A DNA stretch of 64,000 nt, taken from NCBI GenBank assembly GCA_017983615.1, contig JAGOBB010000001.1, positions 682,001 through 746,000 on the forward strand, in the 5' to 3' direction. Under the pieces are notes generated by a model. The model saw only the letters and a program-made list of their open reading frames with translations, was not told the origin of the DNA and made no database searches. This DNA comes from Azonexus sp. Lineage in GTDB: Bacteria; Pseudomonadota; Gammaproteobacteria; Burkholderiales; Rhodocyclaceae. Below, in pieces: positions 33,184 through 41,797 of this stretch; the stretch's first letter is position 1; the number at the start of each line of letters is the position of its first letter. Position numbers and translations under genes: made by a program.

Positions 33184-34089
33184 TTATCGGTCGCTGCTAT
33201 GGTCAATCGTGGCGACGGCGATGTTGCCGCAGCCTTCGTAGGTAATACCCGAGAAACTCAGCAAGCGCGCCAAGGCAATCCCTCGTCCATTCGGATCGAA
33301 AGCGCGCTCCGGGTCCATTTCAAGGAAGTCTTGCCAATTGAACCCATTACCCTGATCGCAGATGCGCAAGGTGATTTTGCCGTCGCAGCGCCGATAATTC
33401 AATCGAACGCACTTGTTGCGATTTTCCGGAAGGGCGGCACGGCGGTCAATCTCGGCTTGCCATCCATCGTCTTGCTTGAGGCGGGTCTTTTCCGCATAGG
33501 AAAGACCCAGATTGCCATGTTCGACGCCATTGACCAGCAATTCCGAAATGCCGATCACCGCCTGGTCAGGATTCGGGCAGGCCTGAGCGATGAACGAAGC
33601 CAGTTGGCTGGCCTCGTTGATCGTGCGGATTGAAAACTCTGCTTGTTCCAGGAATTGCAATGAATTGACGTGCTGATGGAGTTGGCGGCTCAGCGCGTGG
33701 CGTGCTTCGGCATCGCTCAGTGCGGCGTGGACAATGGCCAGCAGGTTATCGCGACGGTAGGGCTTGGTCAGGTAGTAATAGGCGCCCGCCTCCAGGCCTT
33801 CGCGGATCTGTTCCGGTGAATTTGCGGCGGTCTGCAGGATGACGGGAATGACAGCGAGAGCGGGATCGGTCTTGATCCGTTTAAGCAGGCCGATACCGTC
33901 CAGGCCGGGCATCATGCGATCGAGCAGGATCAGTTTGAAGTCTGCGCCGGGTTCCTTGAGCAACTTCCAGGCAGCCTCGCCACTATCAGCGGTTTCGACC
34001 GAGAATGGCGCCTCTCCTTCGAAATAGTCGACCAGAATTTCTAGGTTGAGCGGTTCGTCGTCGACCAGCAGGACGCGGGTGTCAGTCAT
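33184..34089 (-). CDS. Receiver fused to an RsbW-like HATPase domain
   Basis: A 301-residue protein. The receiver domain (residues 4-120) has Asp57 in LILLDRMMP and the conserved lysine in LTKP. The second half is a HATPase_c fold with the N-box SELLVNGVEHGN, the G1 motif DQGNGF and the G2-like PNGRGIALAR. There is no H-box for autophosphorylation, so it resembles anti-sigma or STAS kinases (RsbW/SpoIIAB) rather than sensor kinases. It overlaps the CHASE kinase gene by 8 bp and precedes the PP2C gene. Together the two receivers look like one HsbR-type switch split over two proteins; this is inference. Confidence 0.87.
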   Translation of the reverse strand: MTDTRVLLVDDEPLNLEILVDYFEGEAPFSVETADSGEAAWKLLKEPGADFKLILLDRMMPGLDGIGLLKRIKTDPALAVIPVILQTAANSPEQIREGLEAGAYYYLTKPYRRDNLLAIVHAALSDAEARHALSRQLHQHVNSLQFLEQAEFSIRTINEASQLASFIAQACPNPDQAVIGISELLVNGVEHGNLGLSYAEKTRLKQDDGWQAEIDRRAALPENRNKCVRLNYRRCDGKITLRICDQGNGFNWQDFLEMDPERAFDPNGRGIALARLLSFSGITYEGCGNIAVATIDHSSDR

Positions 34090-36019
34090 CTTGTCTCGTT
34101 GTTCCCATCCAGCAATTCAATGGCAGGGTAACGACGAATTTGGCGCCGTTCCCGGGGTGATTGTTATGGGCAACAATCGTACCACGGTGCTGGGCAATAA
34201 TCGCCCGGCAAATCGCCAGTCCAAGACCCGTGCCACCAGCGCCGGTCTTGGTAGCGCTGCTCTGGACGAACTTGTCGAAAATGCATTCCAGTTCGTTTTC
34301 AGGAATGCCTATGCCTTGATCGATGACGCTGATGGTCAGCGCCGGCACCATGCCTGCATCCTGGGCCCGGCGCCCGGCAGGTAATTCGCCGTCGGTGAAT
34401 TCAATGCGAATTGTGCCGGCATCCGGTGAAAACTTGATGGCGTTGGAGAGCAGGTTGCAGAACACCTGGGTGATCCGCCCAGGGTCAGCCGTCATTTGCA
34501 GCTTGTCCGTCTGGCAGTCGATGTCGATGCTCAGCCGTCGGGCCGTCAGCAGCGAATCCAGCTGGCCGGCGATTTGCATCAACAACTCGCGCGCGTTGAA
34601 CGCAGCAGGGTTAAGTTGCATATGTCCGGCGTCAAGTTTGGATAGGTCGAGCAGCTCGTCGATCAGACCGAGCAGGCGCTGGCCGCTCTCGTCTATGCGC
34701 TGGAAATACTGGGCGATCTTCGGGTCGCTGGCCGCGTTCGCCCTTCTATGCCCGAGTTCGACGAAACCGATGATGGCGTGCATCGGTGTCCGCAATTCGT
34801 GCGACATGTTGGCCAGAAACTCCGATTTGGCCTGAATGGCGGCGCGGGCCTGCGTCAGTGCCTTGTCGAGGCTGGCAGTGCGCTCATTGACCATTTCCTG
34901 GAGGTGGTCGCGATGCTGGCGCAATTCATCGGTAAGCTTGCGGGCATAGCGCACGGCGCGCTCGCGGGATGTGCTCAGGTTAAAGATTAGCAGGGCAAAA
35001 AGTGTGCTGCCGGCCAGTCCGCCCAGCAGAACCAGGCCGGGGGTGTCCAGGGCCTGCGTGGTGTTTCCCCGCGGGTGAAACTCCAGAATCCAGTTGCGTC
35101 CGCCTACATCGATTTCGTGATGTATCGGATGCGCATCGGGGTTCGGCCGAAAATCCGGATCGGCATCGAAGACTAACCGAGGTGGCGCGACCTCCACTGT
35201 TTCCGGATTCAAATTCTCGTCTGAGATGCGCAGAACGAAGCGGCTGCTTGCGGCGTGGCTGACAGCGCCGATGAATTCGTCGAAGCGATAGGCGGCGAGG
35301 ACGATCCCGGAAAAGGCGCTTTGCCTTTGCTCGGGAAGTTCTAGGGGCAGGCCTTCGCGGAAAACCGCCTGGACCAGTTGAAATCCGAGGCGCTGAGTAT
35401 CGGCGTCGAAGACGAGAACAATGGGGCCGGACGCGGTCACGTCACGGGTCAGGATGGCGCGTCGGATGCCATCCCGGCGCTGCGCTTCGGATTGCAGATC
35501 GTAGCCGATGGCATCACGGGTGGCCGCCGCATCCGGGGCGATGAAAATGATCGGCGTGGTCAGCCCGGCCTGGCTTTCCGGGAAGATTTTGAAAGTGCTA
35601 CGGTCAGGCTGTTTTTTGATCCAATTTTCAAAAAATGGCCTTTCGGCTTCGCGGACGGCGGGCGCGTAGGCAAATGCGTACAAGCCGGCCAGGCTGCCTT
35701 GGGTGTCGATGACGCTGGCGAAGCGCTGCCAGGAACGCTGCTCGAGTGCTGGCAACGTGGTGGCAAAGGCTTGTACAGAGCGGAGGAATTGCACGTGTAG
35801 GCGCAGACGCTCGCGGATTTCCGAGGTGATGGTAGCTGCTTCCTGGATGTTGGCGTTTTCCTCGGCCTGAGCCTGCAAGCGCGACTGCCAATGCCAGGCC
35901 GCCAGCGTGGCGCAGGCCAGGGTCAAAAAAACAGCAAGCGGCAGCGCCCAGCTGCCGCGGTTGCGGGTGCGCGAAGTGCTCCGGATGCCTGGACGATGGG
36001 CCAATTCACTAAGGTTCAA
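34082..36019 (-). CDS. CHASE-domain sensor histidine kinase
   Basis: An inner-membrane kinase of 645 residues from the TTG at 36019, chosen because AAGGA stands seven bases upstream and because an ATG further up (36076) would run 68 bp into the ABC gene. Membrane segment 1 (about 22-42) is followed by a periplasmic CHASE sensor domain, membrane segment 2 near 305-325 and a coiled coil. The H-box MSHELRTP has His407; the N, G1 and G2 boxes of the ATPase follow. It has no receiver of its own, so its likely targets are the two receiver proteins encoded next. It overlaps the ABC gene by 11 bp. Confidence 0.9.
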   Translation of the reverse strand: MNLSELAHRPGIRSTSRTRNRGSWALPLAVFLTLACATLAAWHWQSRLQAQAEENANIQEAATITSEIRERLRLHVQFLRSVQAFATTLPALEQRSWQRFASVIDTQGSLAGLYAFAYAPAVREAERPFFENWIKKQPDRSTFKIFPESQAGLTTPIIFIAPDAAATRDAIGYDLQSEAQRRDGIRRAILTRDVTASGPIVLVFDADTQRLGFQLVQAVFREGLPLELPEQRQSAFSGIVLAAYRFDEFIGAVSHAASSRFVLRISDENLNPETVEVAPPRLVFDADPDFRPNPDAHPIHHEIDVGGRNWILEFHPRGNTTQALDTPGLVLLGGLAGSTLFALLIFNLSTSRERAVRYARKLTDELRQHRDHLQEMVNERTASLDKALTQARAAIQAKSEFLANMSHELRTPMHAIIGFVELGHRRANAASDPKIAQYFQRIDESGQRLLGLIDELLDLSKLDAGHMQLNPAAFNARELLMQIAGQLDSLLTARRLSIDIDCQTDKLQMTADPGRITQVFCNLLSNAIKFSPDAGTIRIEFTDGELPAGRRAQDAGMVPALTISVIDQGIGIPENELECIFDKFVQSSATKTGAGGTGLGLAICRAIIAQHRGTIVAHNNHPGNGAKFVVTLPLNCWMGTTRQDD

Positions 36020-37832
36020 GCGCTGTCCTTTCGTGTTCGATGGCCTCCTGCTGCTGCAGTGCCCACATGCGGGCATAGCTGCCGCTGGCGGCGAGTAGCG
36101 CCGTGTGATTGCCGCGCTCGATGATGTGTCCCTCGCTCATCACCAGGATTTCATCGGCGTTCATGACCGTGGACAGGCGGTGGGCGATGACCAGCGTGGT
36201 GTGGCCGACGGCGACCTGCTCCAGCTGCGTCTGGATGGCACGCTCGGTGGCCGAATCGAGGGCCGAGGTCGCTTCGTCGAAAATCAGGATGGGCGGATTC
36301 TTGAGCAGGGCGCGGGCGATGGCGACGCGCTGCTTTTCGCCGCCGGACAGCTTCAGGCCACGTTCGCCGACCCGGGTTTCGTACTTTTGCGGCAGCGATT
36401 CAATGAACTCGTGCAACTGGGCGGCGCGGGCGGCGGCAAAGACCTCTTCGCGGCTGGCCTCGGGGCGACCGTAGTTGATGTTGTAGAAAATACTGTCGTT
36501 GAACAGCACGGTGTCCTGAGGCACGATGCCGATGGCGGCGCGCAGGCTGGTCTGCTTCAGTGAGCGCAGGTCGTGGCCGTTGATGCGGATGGCGCCGCCG
36601 GTGACGTCATAAAAGCGGTAGAGCAGCCGCGATAGCGTCGATTTCCCAGCGCCGGAGTGGCCGACGACGGCGACCGTCTTACCGGGGGCAATGGCGAAAT
36701 TCAGGTTCTTCAGGATCTGGCGATCCGGTTCGTAGGCGAAATCGACGGTATCGAAATTGACCTGCAGCGGGCCGGCCGGCAGCTCGCGGGCATCGGGGGA
36801 ATCGGCGATTTCGCGGTTTTCTTTTAGCAGGTTAAACATCCGCTCGATGTCGGTCAGCGCCTGGCGGATTTCGCGATAGACGATGCCGAGGAAATTGAGC
36901 GGAATGTAGAGCTGGATCAGGAAGGCGTTGACCAGCACCAGGTCGCCGATGGTCATCTGGCCATCGACGACGCCGCTCGCCGCACGCCACATCATGGCCG
37001 TGACGCCAAGCGCGATGATCGCTGCCTGGCCCAGGTTGAGGAAGGCCAGCGTGGTCTGGCTGCGCGTCGCCGCATCTTCCCATTTGAGCAGTTGCTCGTC
37101 GTAGCGGCGTGCTTCCCAGGCTTCGTTGTTGAAATACTTGACCGTCTCGTAGTTGAGCAGGCTGTCGATGGCCCGGGTGTTGGCCGCCGAATCGTTTTCA
37201 TTGACGGCGCGCCGGATGTCGATACGCCAGTTGCTGACCTTGATCGTGAACAGCACGTAGCTGACCAGAGAAATCAGCGTGATGATCACGTAGCCGGCGT
37301 CGTACTTGACGAACAGGATGGCGAGCACCAGCCCGATCTCGACCAGCGTCGGCAGGATCGAATACAGCGTGTAGGAAATCAGACTGGAGATCGAGCGACT
37401 GCCCCGCTCGATGTCGCGCGACACGCCGCCGGTCTGGCGTTCGAGATGAAAGCGCAGCGACAGCGCATGGAGATGGCCGAACACCTCCAGCGACACCTGG
37501 CGGACGGCGCGCTGGGTGACGCGGGCGAACAGGATTTCCCGCAGCTCGGTGAACAGCGAGGTCGAGAAGCGGAGCAGGCCGTAGAGCACGAGCAGCAGGA
37601 TGGGCAGGGCGAGCACCTGCTGGCTGCCGGACAGGCCGTCGATCATTTCCTTGAAGATCATCGGCACGCCGACGTTGGCCACCTTGGCGGCGACCAGGCA
37701 GCCAATGGCCGCCAGGACGCGCAGGCGATAGCGCCACAGATAGGGGAAAAGCGTGCGCAGCGTCAGCCAGACATGGGTCTGGGCCAGCGCCTGTCCGGCA
37801 GGGGGTTTGGGCAGGGCAGAAGCGCGGCGCAT
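36009..37832 (-). CDS. ATM1-type ABC exporter
   Basis: A half-transporter of 607 residues: six membrane segments then an ATPase. The motif NYETVKYFNNE in the membrane domain is the mark of the ATM1/ABCB7 group, which exports glutathione-linked or iron-sulphur-related compounds and some metals. Walker A GHSGAGKST has Lys397; the signature LSGGEKQRV, Walker B ILIFDEATSALDS and the H-loop AHRLST follow. The start MRRASALPKP at 37832 has no clear Shine-Dalgarno. The open frame runs on far upstream, but only antisense to the FadL-type gene. It heads the operon with the sensor kinase. Confidence 0.9.
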   Translation of the reverse strand: MRRASALPKPPAGQALAQTHVWLTLRTLFPYLWRYRLRVLAAIGCLVAAKVANVGVPMIFKEMIDGLSGSQQVLALPILLLVLYGLLRFSTSLFTELREILFARVTQRAVRQVSLEVFGHLHALSLRFHLERQTGGVSRDIERGSRSISSLISYTLYSILPTLVEIGLVLAILFVKYDAGYVIITLISLVSYVLFTIKVSNWRIDIRRAVNENDSAANTRAIDSLLNYETVKYFNNEAWEARRYDEQLLKWEDAATRSQTTLAFLNLGQAAIIALGVTAMMWRAASGVVDGQMTIGDLVLVNAFLIQLYIPLNFLGIVYREIRQALTDIERMFNLLKENREIADSPDARELPAGPLQVNFDTVDFAYEPDRQILKNLNFAIAPGKTVAVVGHSGAGKSTLSRLLYRFYDVTGGAIRINGHDLRSLKQTSLRAAIGIVPQDTVLFNDSIFYNINYGRPEASREEVFAAARAAQLHEFIESLPQKYETRVGERGLKLSGGEKQRVAIARALLKNPPILIFDEATSALDSATERAIQTQLEQVAVGHTTLVIAHRLSTVMNADEILVMSEGHIIERGNHTALLAASGSYARMWALQQQEAIEHERTALEP

Positions 37833-37911
37833 GGGAAGAAAAATCCGGAGGAAGGCAATGCTGCGAGTATATGAAAACTGTTCGCTTTCCGGGAGAATCC
37901 AGCCATATTTT

Positions 37912-37947
37912 GATTTTTGCCCTTTTTTGCCGCCGACCGTAGCATTC
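37912..37947 (+). repeat. Dispersed 36-bp repeat, copy A
   Basis: Copy A lies in the 258-base divergent spacer between the ABC gene and the FadL-type gene. It aligns without gaps to four other copies (44877, 55027, 57899, 60409) and contains the invariant core GACCGTAGCATT. In the shared frame it reads DFCPFLPPTVAF. The rest of the spacer has a TAAAAT at 38043-38048 as a possible -10 of the next gene, without a clear -35. Confidence 0.85.
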
Positions 37948-38090
37948 TCCAGGAGCGGCTGCCGGCTCTCGGGCAGTGTGCGACAAGCAACACCGTCGAA
38001 GCGAGGCGCAACATTCCATCCGAAAAATGACAGGAATTGGTCTAAAATCCGACAGTTAATCAATTTCACCGCCCACGAGGCCGCCTTGCC

Positions 38091-39257
38091 ATGAAAACAA
38101 TGACCCTGCGTACCGTACCGGCCCTGTTGCTGGTCGCTTTCTCCGGCGCCGCTTCGGCTGCTGCCTTCCAGCTTCTGGAGCAGAATGCCAGTGGCCTCGG
38201 CACCGCCTACGCCGGCTCGGCCGCTGTTGCCGACAATGCCAGCACGGTCTTCTTCAACCCGGCCGGCATGACGCAACTGACCGGCTTCCAGCTTTCCGCC
38301 GGGGTGACCGGCGTCGGCCCGAGCTACCAGTACCGCAGCGAACCAGGTGGCGTCGAGTCGGGTGGCGATGCCGGCGGCTGGGCTGCTGTACCCAATGGCT
38401 ACGTCTCCTGGCAGGTGACCAAGGACTTGTTCCTCGGTTTCGGCGTCTCGGCACCGTTCGGTCTGGCCACAGAATACGAGGACGGCTGGGCTGGGCAGGC
38501 ACGGGCAATCAAGTCTGAAATCAAGACCATCAACTTCAATCCCTCGGTCGCCTATCGCGTCAATGACAAGATTTCGCTCGGTTTCGGCATCAACTACCAG
38601 ACCATCGACGGCGAATTGACCAGCCGGCCAGGTCCGCTGGTCACCCTCAAAGGTGATGACGCCTCCTGGGGCTGGAATGCCGGCGCCCTGTTCACCTTGT
38701 CGCCGGCCATGCGCGTCGGCATTGCCTACCGTTCGGCCATCAAGCACCGGCTGGAAGGCACTATCAACGGCGCCACCCCGATCCGGGCTGACGTCGAGCT
38801 GCCCGATACCTTCACCCTGTCGGTCTGGCAGCAGGTTTCCGACCGCTGGGAAGCGATGGGCGATCTCTCCTACACGCGCTGGAGCACCCTCCAGAGCTTC
38901 GACGTTTACCACCGAACTTTCGGCGCCTTGCTGAGCAGCGAAACCTTCAAGTACGACGACTCGTGGCGCATCGCCTGGGGTGCAGCCTACAAGGTCAATG
39001 AAGCCGCCAAGCTGAAGTTCGGCATTGCCTACGACCGCACGCCGGTGCGCAACGAATTCCGCTCGGCACGCGTCCCTGACAATGACCGCCTGTGGTTGTC
39101 GTTGGGCGGGCAGTGGAATACCGGCAGCTATGGCAAGGTCGACGTCGGCTATACCTATCTCTACGTCAAGGATCCCAGCATTGCCCAGGCGCCGCTGGCC
39201 GGCAAGTACGACGCTAGCGCCCACATCGTCGGCGTGCAGTACTCGGTGGGCTTCTAA
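38091..39257 (+). CDS. FadL/TodX-type outer-membrane transport protein
   Basis: This 388-residue protein has a signal peptide (MKTMTLRTVPALLLVAFSGA, cut near residue 23) followed directly by AFQLLEQNASGLGTAYAG, the N-terminal plug start of the FadL family. NPAGM near residue 64 is another family motif. The remainder alternates short hydrophobic strands as in a 14-strand barrel, ending in an aromatic (VGVQYSVGF). Family members let long-chain fatty acids or hydrophobic compounds such as toluene cross the outer membrane. The true substrate cannot be read. It is not fused to or overlapped by a neighbour. Confidence 0.9.
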   Translation: MKTMTLRTVPALLLVAFSGAASAAAFQLLEQNASGLGTAYAGSAAVADNASTVFFNPAGMTQLTGFQLSAGVTGVGPSYQYRSEPGGVESGGDAGGWAAVPNGYVSWQVTKDLFLGFGVSAPFGLATEYEDGWAGQARAIKSEIKTINFNPSVAYRVNDKISLGFGINYQTIDGELTSRPGPLVTLKGDDASWGWNAGALFTLSPAMRVGIAYRSAIKHRLEGTINGATPIRADVELPDTFTLSVWQQVSDRWEAMGDLSYTRWSTLQSFDVYHRTFGALLSSETFKYDDSWRIAWGAAYKVNEAAKLKFGIAYDRTPVRNEFRSARVPDNDRLWLSLGGQWNTGSYGKVDVGYTYLYVKDPSIAQAPLAGKYDASAHIVGVQYSVGF

Positions 39258-39278
39258 GCATCCGCACCCGGGGGGAAC

Positions 39279-39794
39279 GTGCCGGCGCTTGAACTGGGAG
39301 GTTTCACGCTAGGTCTGCGCGAAGGGGTGATCGGCCTGATCGTGCTGGTCGCCCTCTACATGGCCTTCGTGCTGCTGCGCATGCGCCACCTGCGTCGTCA
39401 CCCGGCGGTTGCGCCGGCGCCTGTCGCGCCCGCCTTGTCCGACAGCGAATCCGCTCCGGTCGACGTGCTGGAGTCCGAGGCTGGCGACGATGCGATTTCA
39501 GAAACGGTTGCCCCCGAGCCGGCCGAAAATCAGATGCGCAGTGCGCTGGAGCAGGAAGTCAGCCAGTTGCGCGAAGAAGTCGACGCCATCCGGGGCGAAC
39601 TGGCCGCGCTCCGCGGTGACATGCTGCACGAACTGGCCCATCTCCGGGCCAGCCAGACGGTCTCCCCGATCTACGGCGATGCGATGCAGATGGCGGTCTC
39701 CGGCTACGATCCGGCAGCCATCGCCGAACGTTGCGGCATCGCCCGGGCCGAGGCCGAACTGGTCGTTGCGCTGGCCAAGAGTCAGGATCATTGA
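39279..39794 (+). CDS. DUF2802-type membrane-anchored protein
   Basis: A 171-residue protein from GTG at 39279 (GGGGGGAAC upstream). It has one N-terminal membrane segment (about 14-35), a variable acidic linker, a coiled coil (about 88-122) and a C-terminal helix-turn-helix-like part (MAVSGYDPAAIAERCGIARAEAELVVAL) seen in DUF2802 proteins, which often sit near flagellar genes. No flagellar genes are near here. The SPOR gene follows after seven bases and is probably co-transcribed. Confidence 0.7.
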   Translation: MPALELGGFTLGLREGVIGLIVLVALYMAFVLLRMRHLRRHPAVAPAPVAPALSDSESAPVDVLESEAGDDAISETVAPEPAENQMRSALEQEVSQLREEVDAIRGELAALRGDMLHELAHLRASQTVSPIYGDAMQMAVSGYDPAAIAERCGIARAEAELVVALAKSQDH

Positions 39795-39801
39795 GGAAAA
39801 A

Positions 39802-40569
39802 ATGGCAGATCAACCGGAAGTTCCCGACAACGAAGACGGTGCCGGCGACCTGCGCGGCAAACTGATCGGGCGGCTGGCCGTGGCCGGTTTGCTGGTCGCG
39901 CTGCTGCTCGGCGTACTGGCCTTCTTTGACTACCTGGCCAACCCGCCCGAGGAAGCCGATGAACCGGTCTTCACCGAGCGTGTTCCGGTAGCGCCCAAGA
40001 AAGAAATGTCGCAGCCAGTCAAGCCGGCAGACAACCTGCCCGCACCTCCGGCGCCCGAAAAGGCCGAGCCAGTCGTCGAGCCGCCTCCGCCGCCGCAGGT
40101 CGAAGCCAAACCTGCAATCGCCCCGGAAAAACAGCCCGCCGAAGCTTCCGCCGTACCCAGCGGCAAACCAGCACCTGCCCGGCAGGCAGCGCCGGTGCCC
40201 GTTGTTCCCGAAGCGACCAGTGCGCCATCGAACATCGTGCCGTCGCCGCAGCGCTCCGTCGCGCCGGCCGAACCAGCACCGGCCAGGCCATCGGCGCATG
40301 TCGTCGAACAAAAGCCGGCACCTGCGGTGTCCCAGCCCAGCGCGCCGCGGCTGTTCTCGGGCTTCCTGCTTCAGGCCGGCGTCTTCTCAAGCATCCAGCG
40401 CGCCGAGGAGCTGCATGCCCGCCTTACCTTGAGCGGCGTTCCCTCGACGCTGGAAACCCGCGTCCAGGTCGGCCCCTTCCGCACCAAGCACGAAGCCGAG
40501 GCGGCCCAGGCCAAGCTGAAAGAACTGGGCGTCGAGACCATCCTCGTGCCGCCCAAGGGCAAAAACTAA
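39802..40569 (+). CDS. SPOR-domain membrane protein
   Basis: A 255-residue protein starting MADQPEVPDNEDG at 39802, with GAGGAAAA upstream. The longer open frame overlapping the previous gene lacks a ribosome site. One membrane segment lies near residues 26-46. Then comes a long linker of about 125 residues rich in Pro, Ala and Glu, and last a SPOR domain (about 180-252; FLLQAGVFSSIQRAEELHA). SPOR domains bind denuded glycan strands at the division septum, so a role in cell-wall or division sites (FtsN or DedD-like) is likely. Confidence 0.85.
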   Translation: MADQPEVPDNEDGAGDLRGKLIGRLAVAGLLVALLLGVLAFFDYLANPPEEADEPVFTERVPVAPKKEMSQPVKPADNLPAPPAPEKAEPVVEPPPPPQVEAKPAIAPEKQPAEASAVPSGKPAPARQAAPVPVVPEATSAPSNIVPSPQRSVAPAEPAPARPSAHVVEQKPAPAVSQPSAPRLFSGFLLQAGVFSSIQRAEELHARLTLSGVPSTLETRVQVGPFRTKHEAEAAQAKLKELGVETILVPPKGKN

Positions 40570-40578
40570 GCGGATCGA

Positions 40579-40899
40579 TCAGGGCAGGCCGAGGCTGCGG
40601 TGGATATCGCGGCGCAGGCGACGGACGTCCTCGATAGGCGAATGCCCGCGGTGCCTGTTGTCGTAGTAGCGATCATCGCGGTAGTAGCGCCCGCCGCGGC
40701 CGTCGTACTGGCGATAGCCCGAGTCATAGTAAACGTTTGCGCTCGGGTAGCCGTAGGTCGGATAGGTTTCGACATAGGCCGGCGCTGGCGCCCGGTAATA
40801 GCCCGATGAAGGATAGGCCGGAACCACGGTGCAGGCGCCCAGACTGCCCAGCAGGACAGCGGCGAGGCCGAGGCGAAGAAAGCGTTGCTTGAGGTTCAT
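40579..40899 (-). CDS. Small Tyr/Arg-rich lipoprotein
   Basis: A 106-residue product from the ATG at 40899 (MNLKQRFLRLGLAAVLLGSL). The signal peptide ends in LGAC, a good lipobox, so Cys22 should be lipid-modified. The mature part is rich in Tyr, Pro, Gly and Arg (repeated YR, YP and YD pairs) and ends in a short helical tail (SPIEDVRRLRRDIHRSLGLP). The family is not recognised. It converges on the SPOR gene with a 9-base gap. Confidence 0.7.
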   Translation of the reverse strand: MNLKQRFLRLGLAAVLLGSLGACTVVPAYPSSGYYRAPAPAYVETYPTYGYPSANVYYDSGYRQYDGRGGRYYRDDRYYDNRHRGHSPIEDVRRLRRDIHRSLGLP

Positions 40900-41037
40900 G
40901 GCGGGGTATTCCCAGGGTTGCGTAAGCACATAACGCGGGAACACCCGGCCCGGCATACGATGATGCCGGGCTGGTTTGTAACAATTCTTTAGAGCTTTAG
41001 TTCGGTCCGCGCTGCCGGTTGCCAGGTAATGCAGCGC

Positions 41038-41373
41038 TCATCCTTCCGCTGCGTCCAGCGCCTTGCGAATCCGCCGGGCGAAGACGGTCATTTCCTTGGC
41101 GGCCTGGATGTCGCCTTTCGTTTCGGCCACCGTGATGCCGCGTTCGTAGGCGGCCAGCGCGCCGGGGTGGTCGCCAGCGTCGGCCAGTGCCTTGCCGAGG
41201 ACTTTCCAGGCGGCGGAATAGTTCGGGTCGCGGTCGACGGCGGCCTGAAAACAATCGGCCGCCTTGGCCGGGTCGCCGGCCTTCAGGTATTCGTTGCCCA
41301 GTGAGAAGCGGAGCAGGGCTCCGTCGCGCGGGCCGCCGAGCATTTTTTCCAGGGATTCGATGCGTGGGTTCAT
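41038..41373 (-). CDS. Small TPR protein
   Basis: A 111-residue protein without signal peptide (MNPRIESLEKMLGGPRDGAL). Two tetratricopeptide repeats span about residues 19-86 (LRFSLGNEYLKAGDPAKAADCF; AWKVLGKALADAGDHPGALAAYERG), with a capping helix after them. TPRs mediate protein contacts; the partner is unknown. It is divergent from ridA, with 43 bases between the two starts, so the promoters must overlap. Confidence 0.8.
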   Translation of the reverse strand: MNPRIESLEKMLGGPRDGALLRFSLGNEYLKAGDPAKAADCFQAAVDRDPNYSAAWKVLGKALADAGDHPGALAAYERGITVAETKGDIQAAKEMTVFARRIRKALDAAEG

Positions 41374-41416
41374 GGGTAAAATAGTGGTTTGCAATTTGGA
41401 TACAGGAAGCTAACTC

Positions 41417-41797
41417 ATGGCCAAGACCATCATCGCCACCCCGAACGCCCCGGCCGCCATCGGCACCTATTCGCAGGCCGTGCGCGTCGGCGACACCGTT
41501 TACATGTCCGGGCAGATCGGGCTCGATCCGGCCACCATGCAGATGGTAGACGGAATCGATGCGCAAATCGTTCGCGTCTTTGAAAATCTCAAGGCCGTCG
41601 CCGAAGCGGCCGGCGGTTCGCTGGCTGATGTGGTCAAGCTCAATGTCTTCCTGACCGACCTTGCCAACTTCGCCAAGGTCAATGAAACGATGGCCCAGTA
41701 TTTCAGCCAGCCTTTCCCGGCCCGTGCCGCCGTCGGCGTCAAGGAACTGCCGCGCGGCGCGCTGGTCGAGGCCGACGCGGTCATGTTCATTGCCTGA
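41417..41797 (+). CDS. ridA: RidA family enamine/imine deaminase
   Basis: RidA hydrolyses reactive enamines and imines made by PLP enzymes such as threonine dehydratase and so protects other enzymes. The 126 residues match the family: [15 protein letters not shown] at the start, the [16 protein letters not shown] segment, and the substrate-binding Arg in [19 protein letters not shown] near residue 105. AGGAAG precedes the ATG. Its stop shares one base with the recG start (TGATG), so the two are coupled, an arrangement also seen in other betaproteobacteria. Confidence 0.93.
   Translation: MAKTIIATPNAPAAIGTYSQAVRVGDTVYMSGQIGLDPATMQMVDGIDAQIVRVFENLKAVAEAAGGSLADVVKLNVFLTDLANFAKVNETMAQYFSQPFPARAAVGVKELPRGALVEADAVMFIA

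Noticed and set aside
31687..36563. Several plus-strand frames across the signalling operon
   Set aside because: Their translations are shadows of the minus-strand receiver, phosphatase, kinase and ABC genes.
37833..39224. N-terminal extension of the ABC exporter frame over the FadL-type gene
   Set aside because: The extra 464 codons are antisense to a clear gene with signal peptide and barrel pattern. Normal ABC half-transporters begin near 37832.
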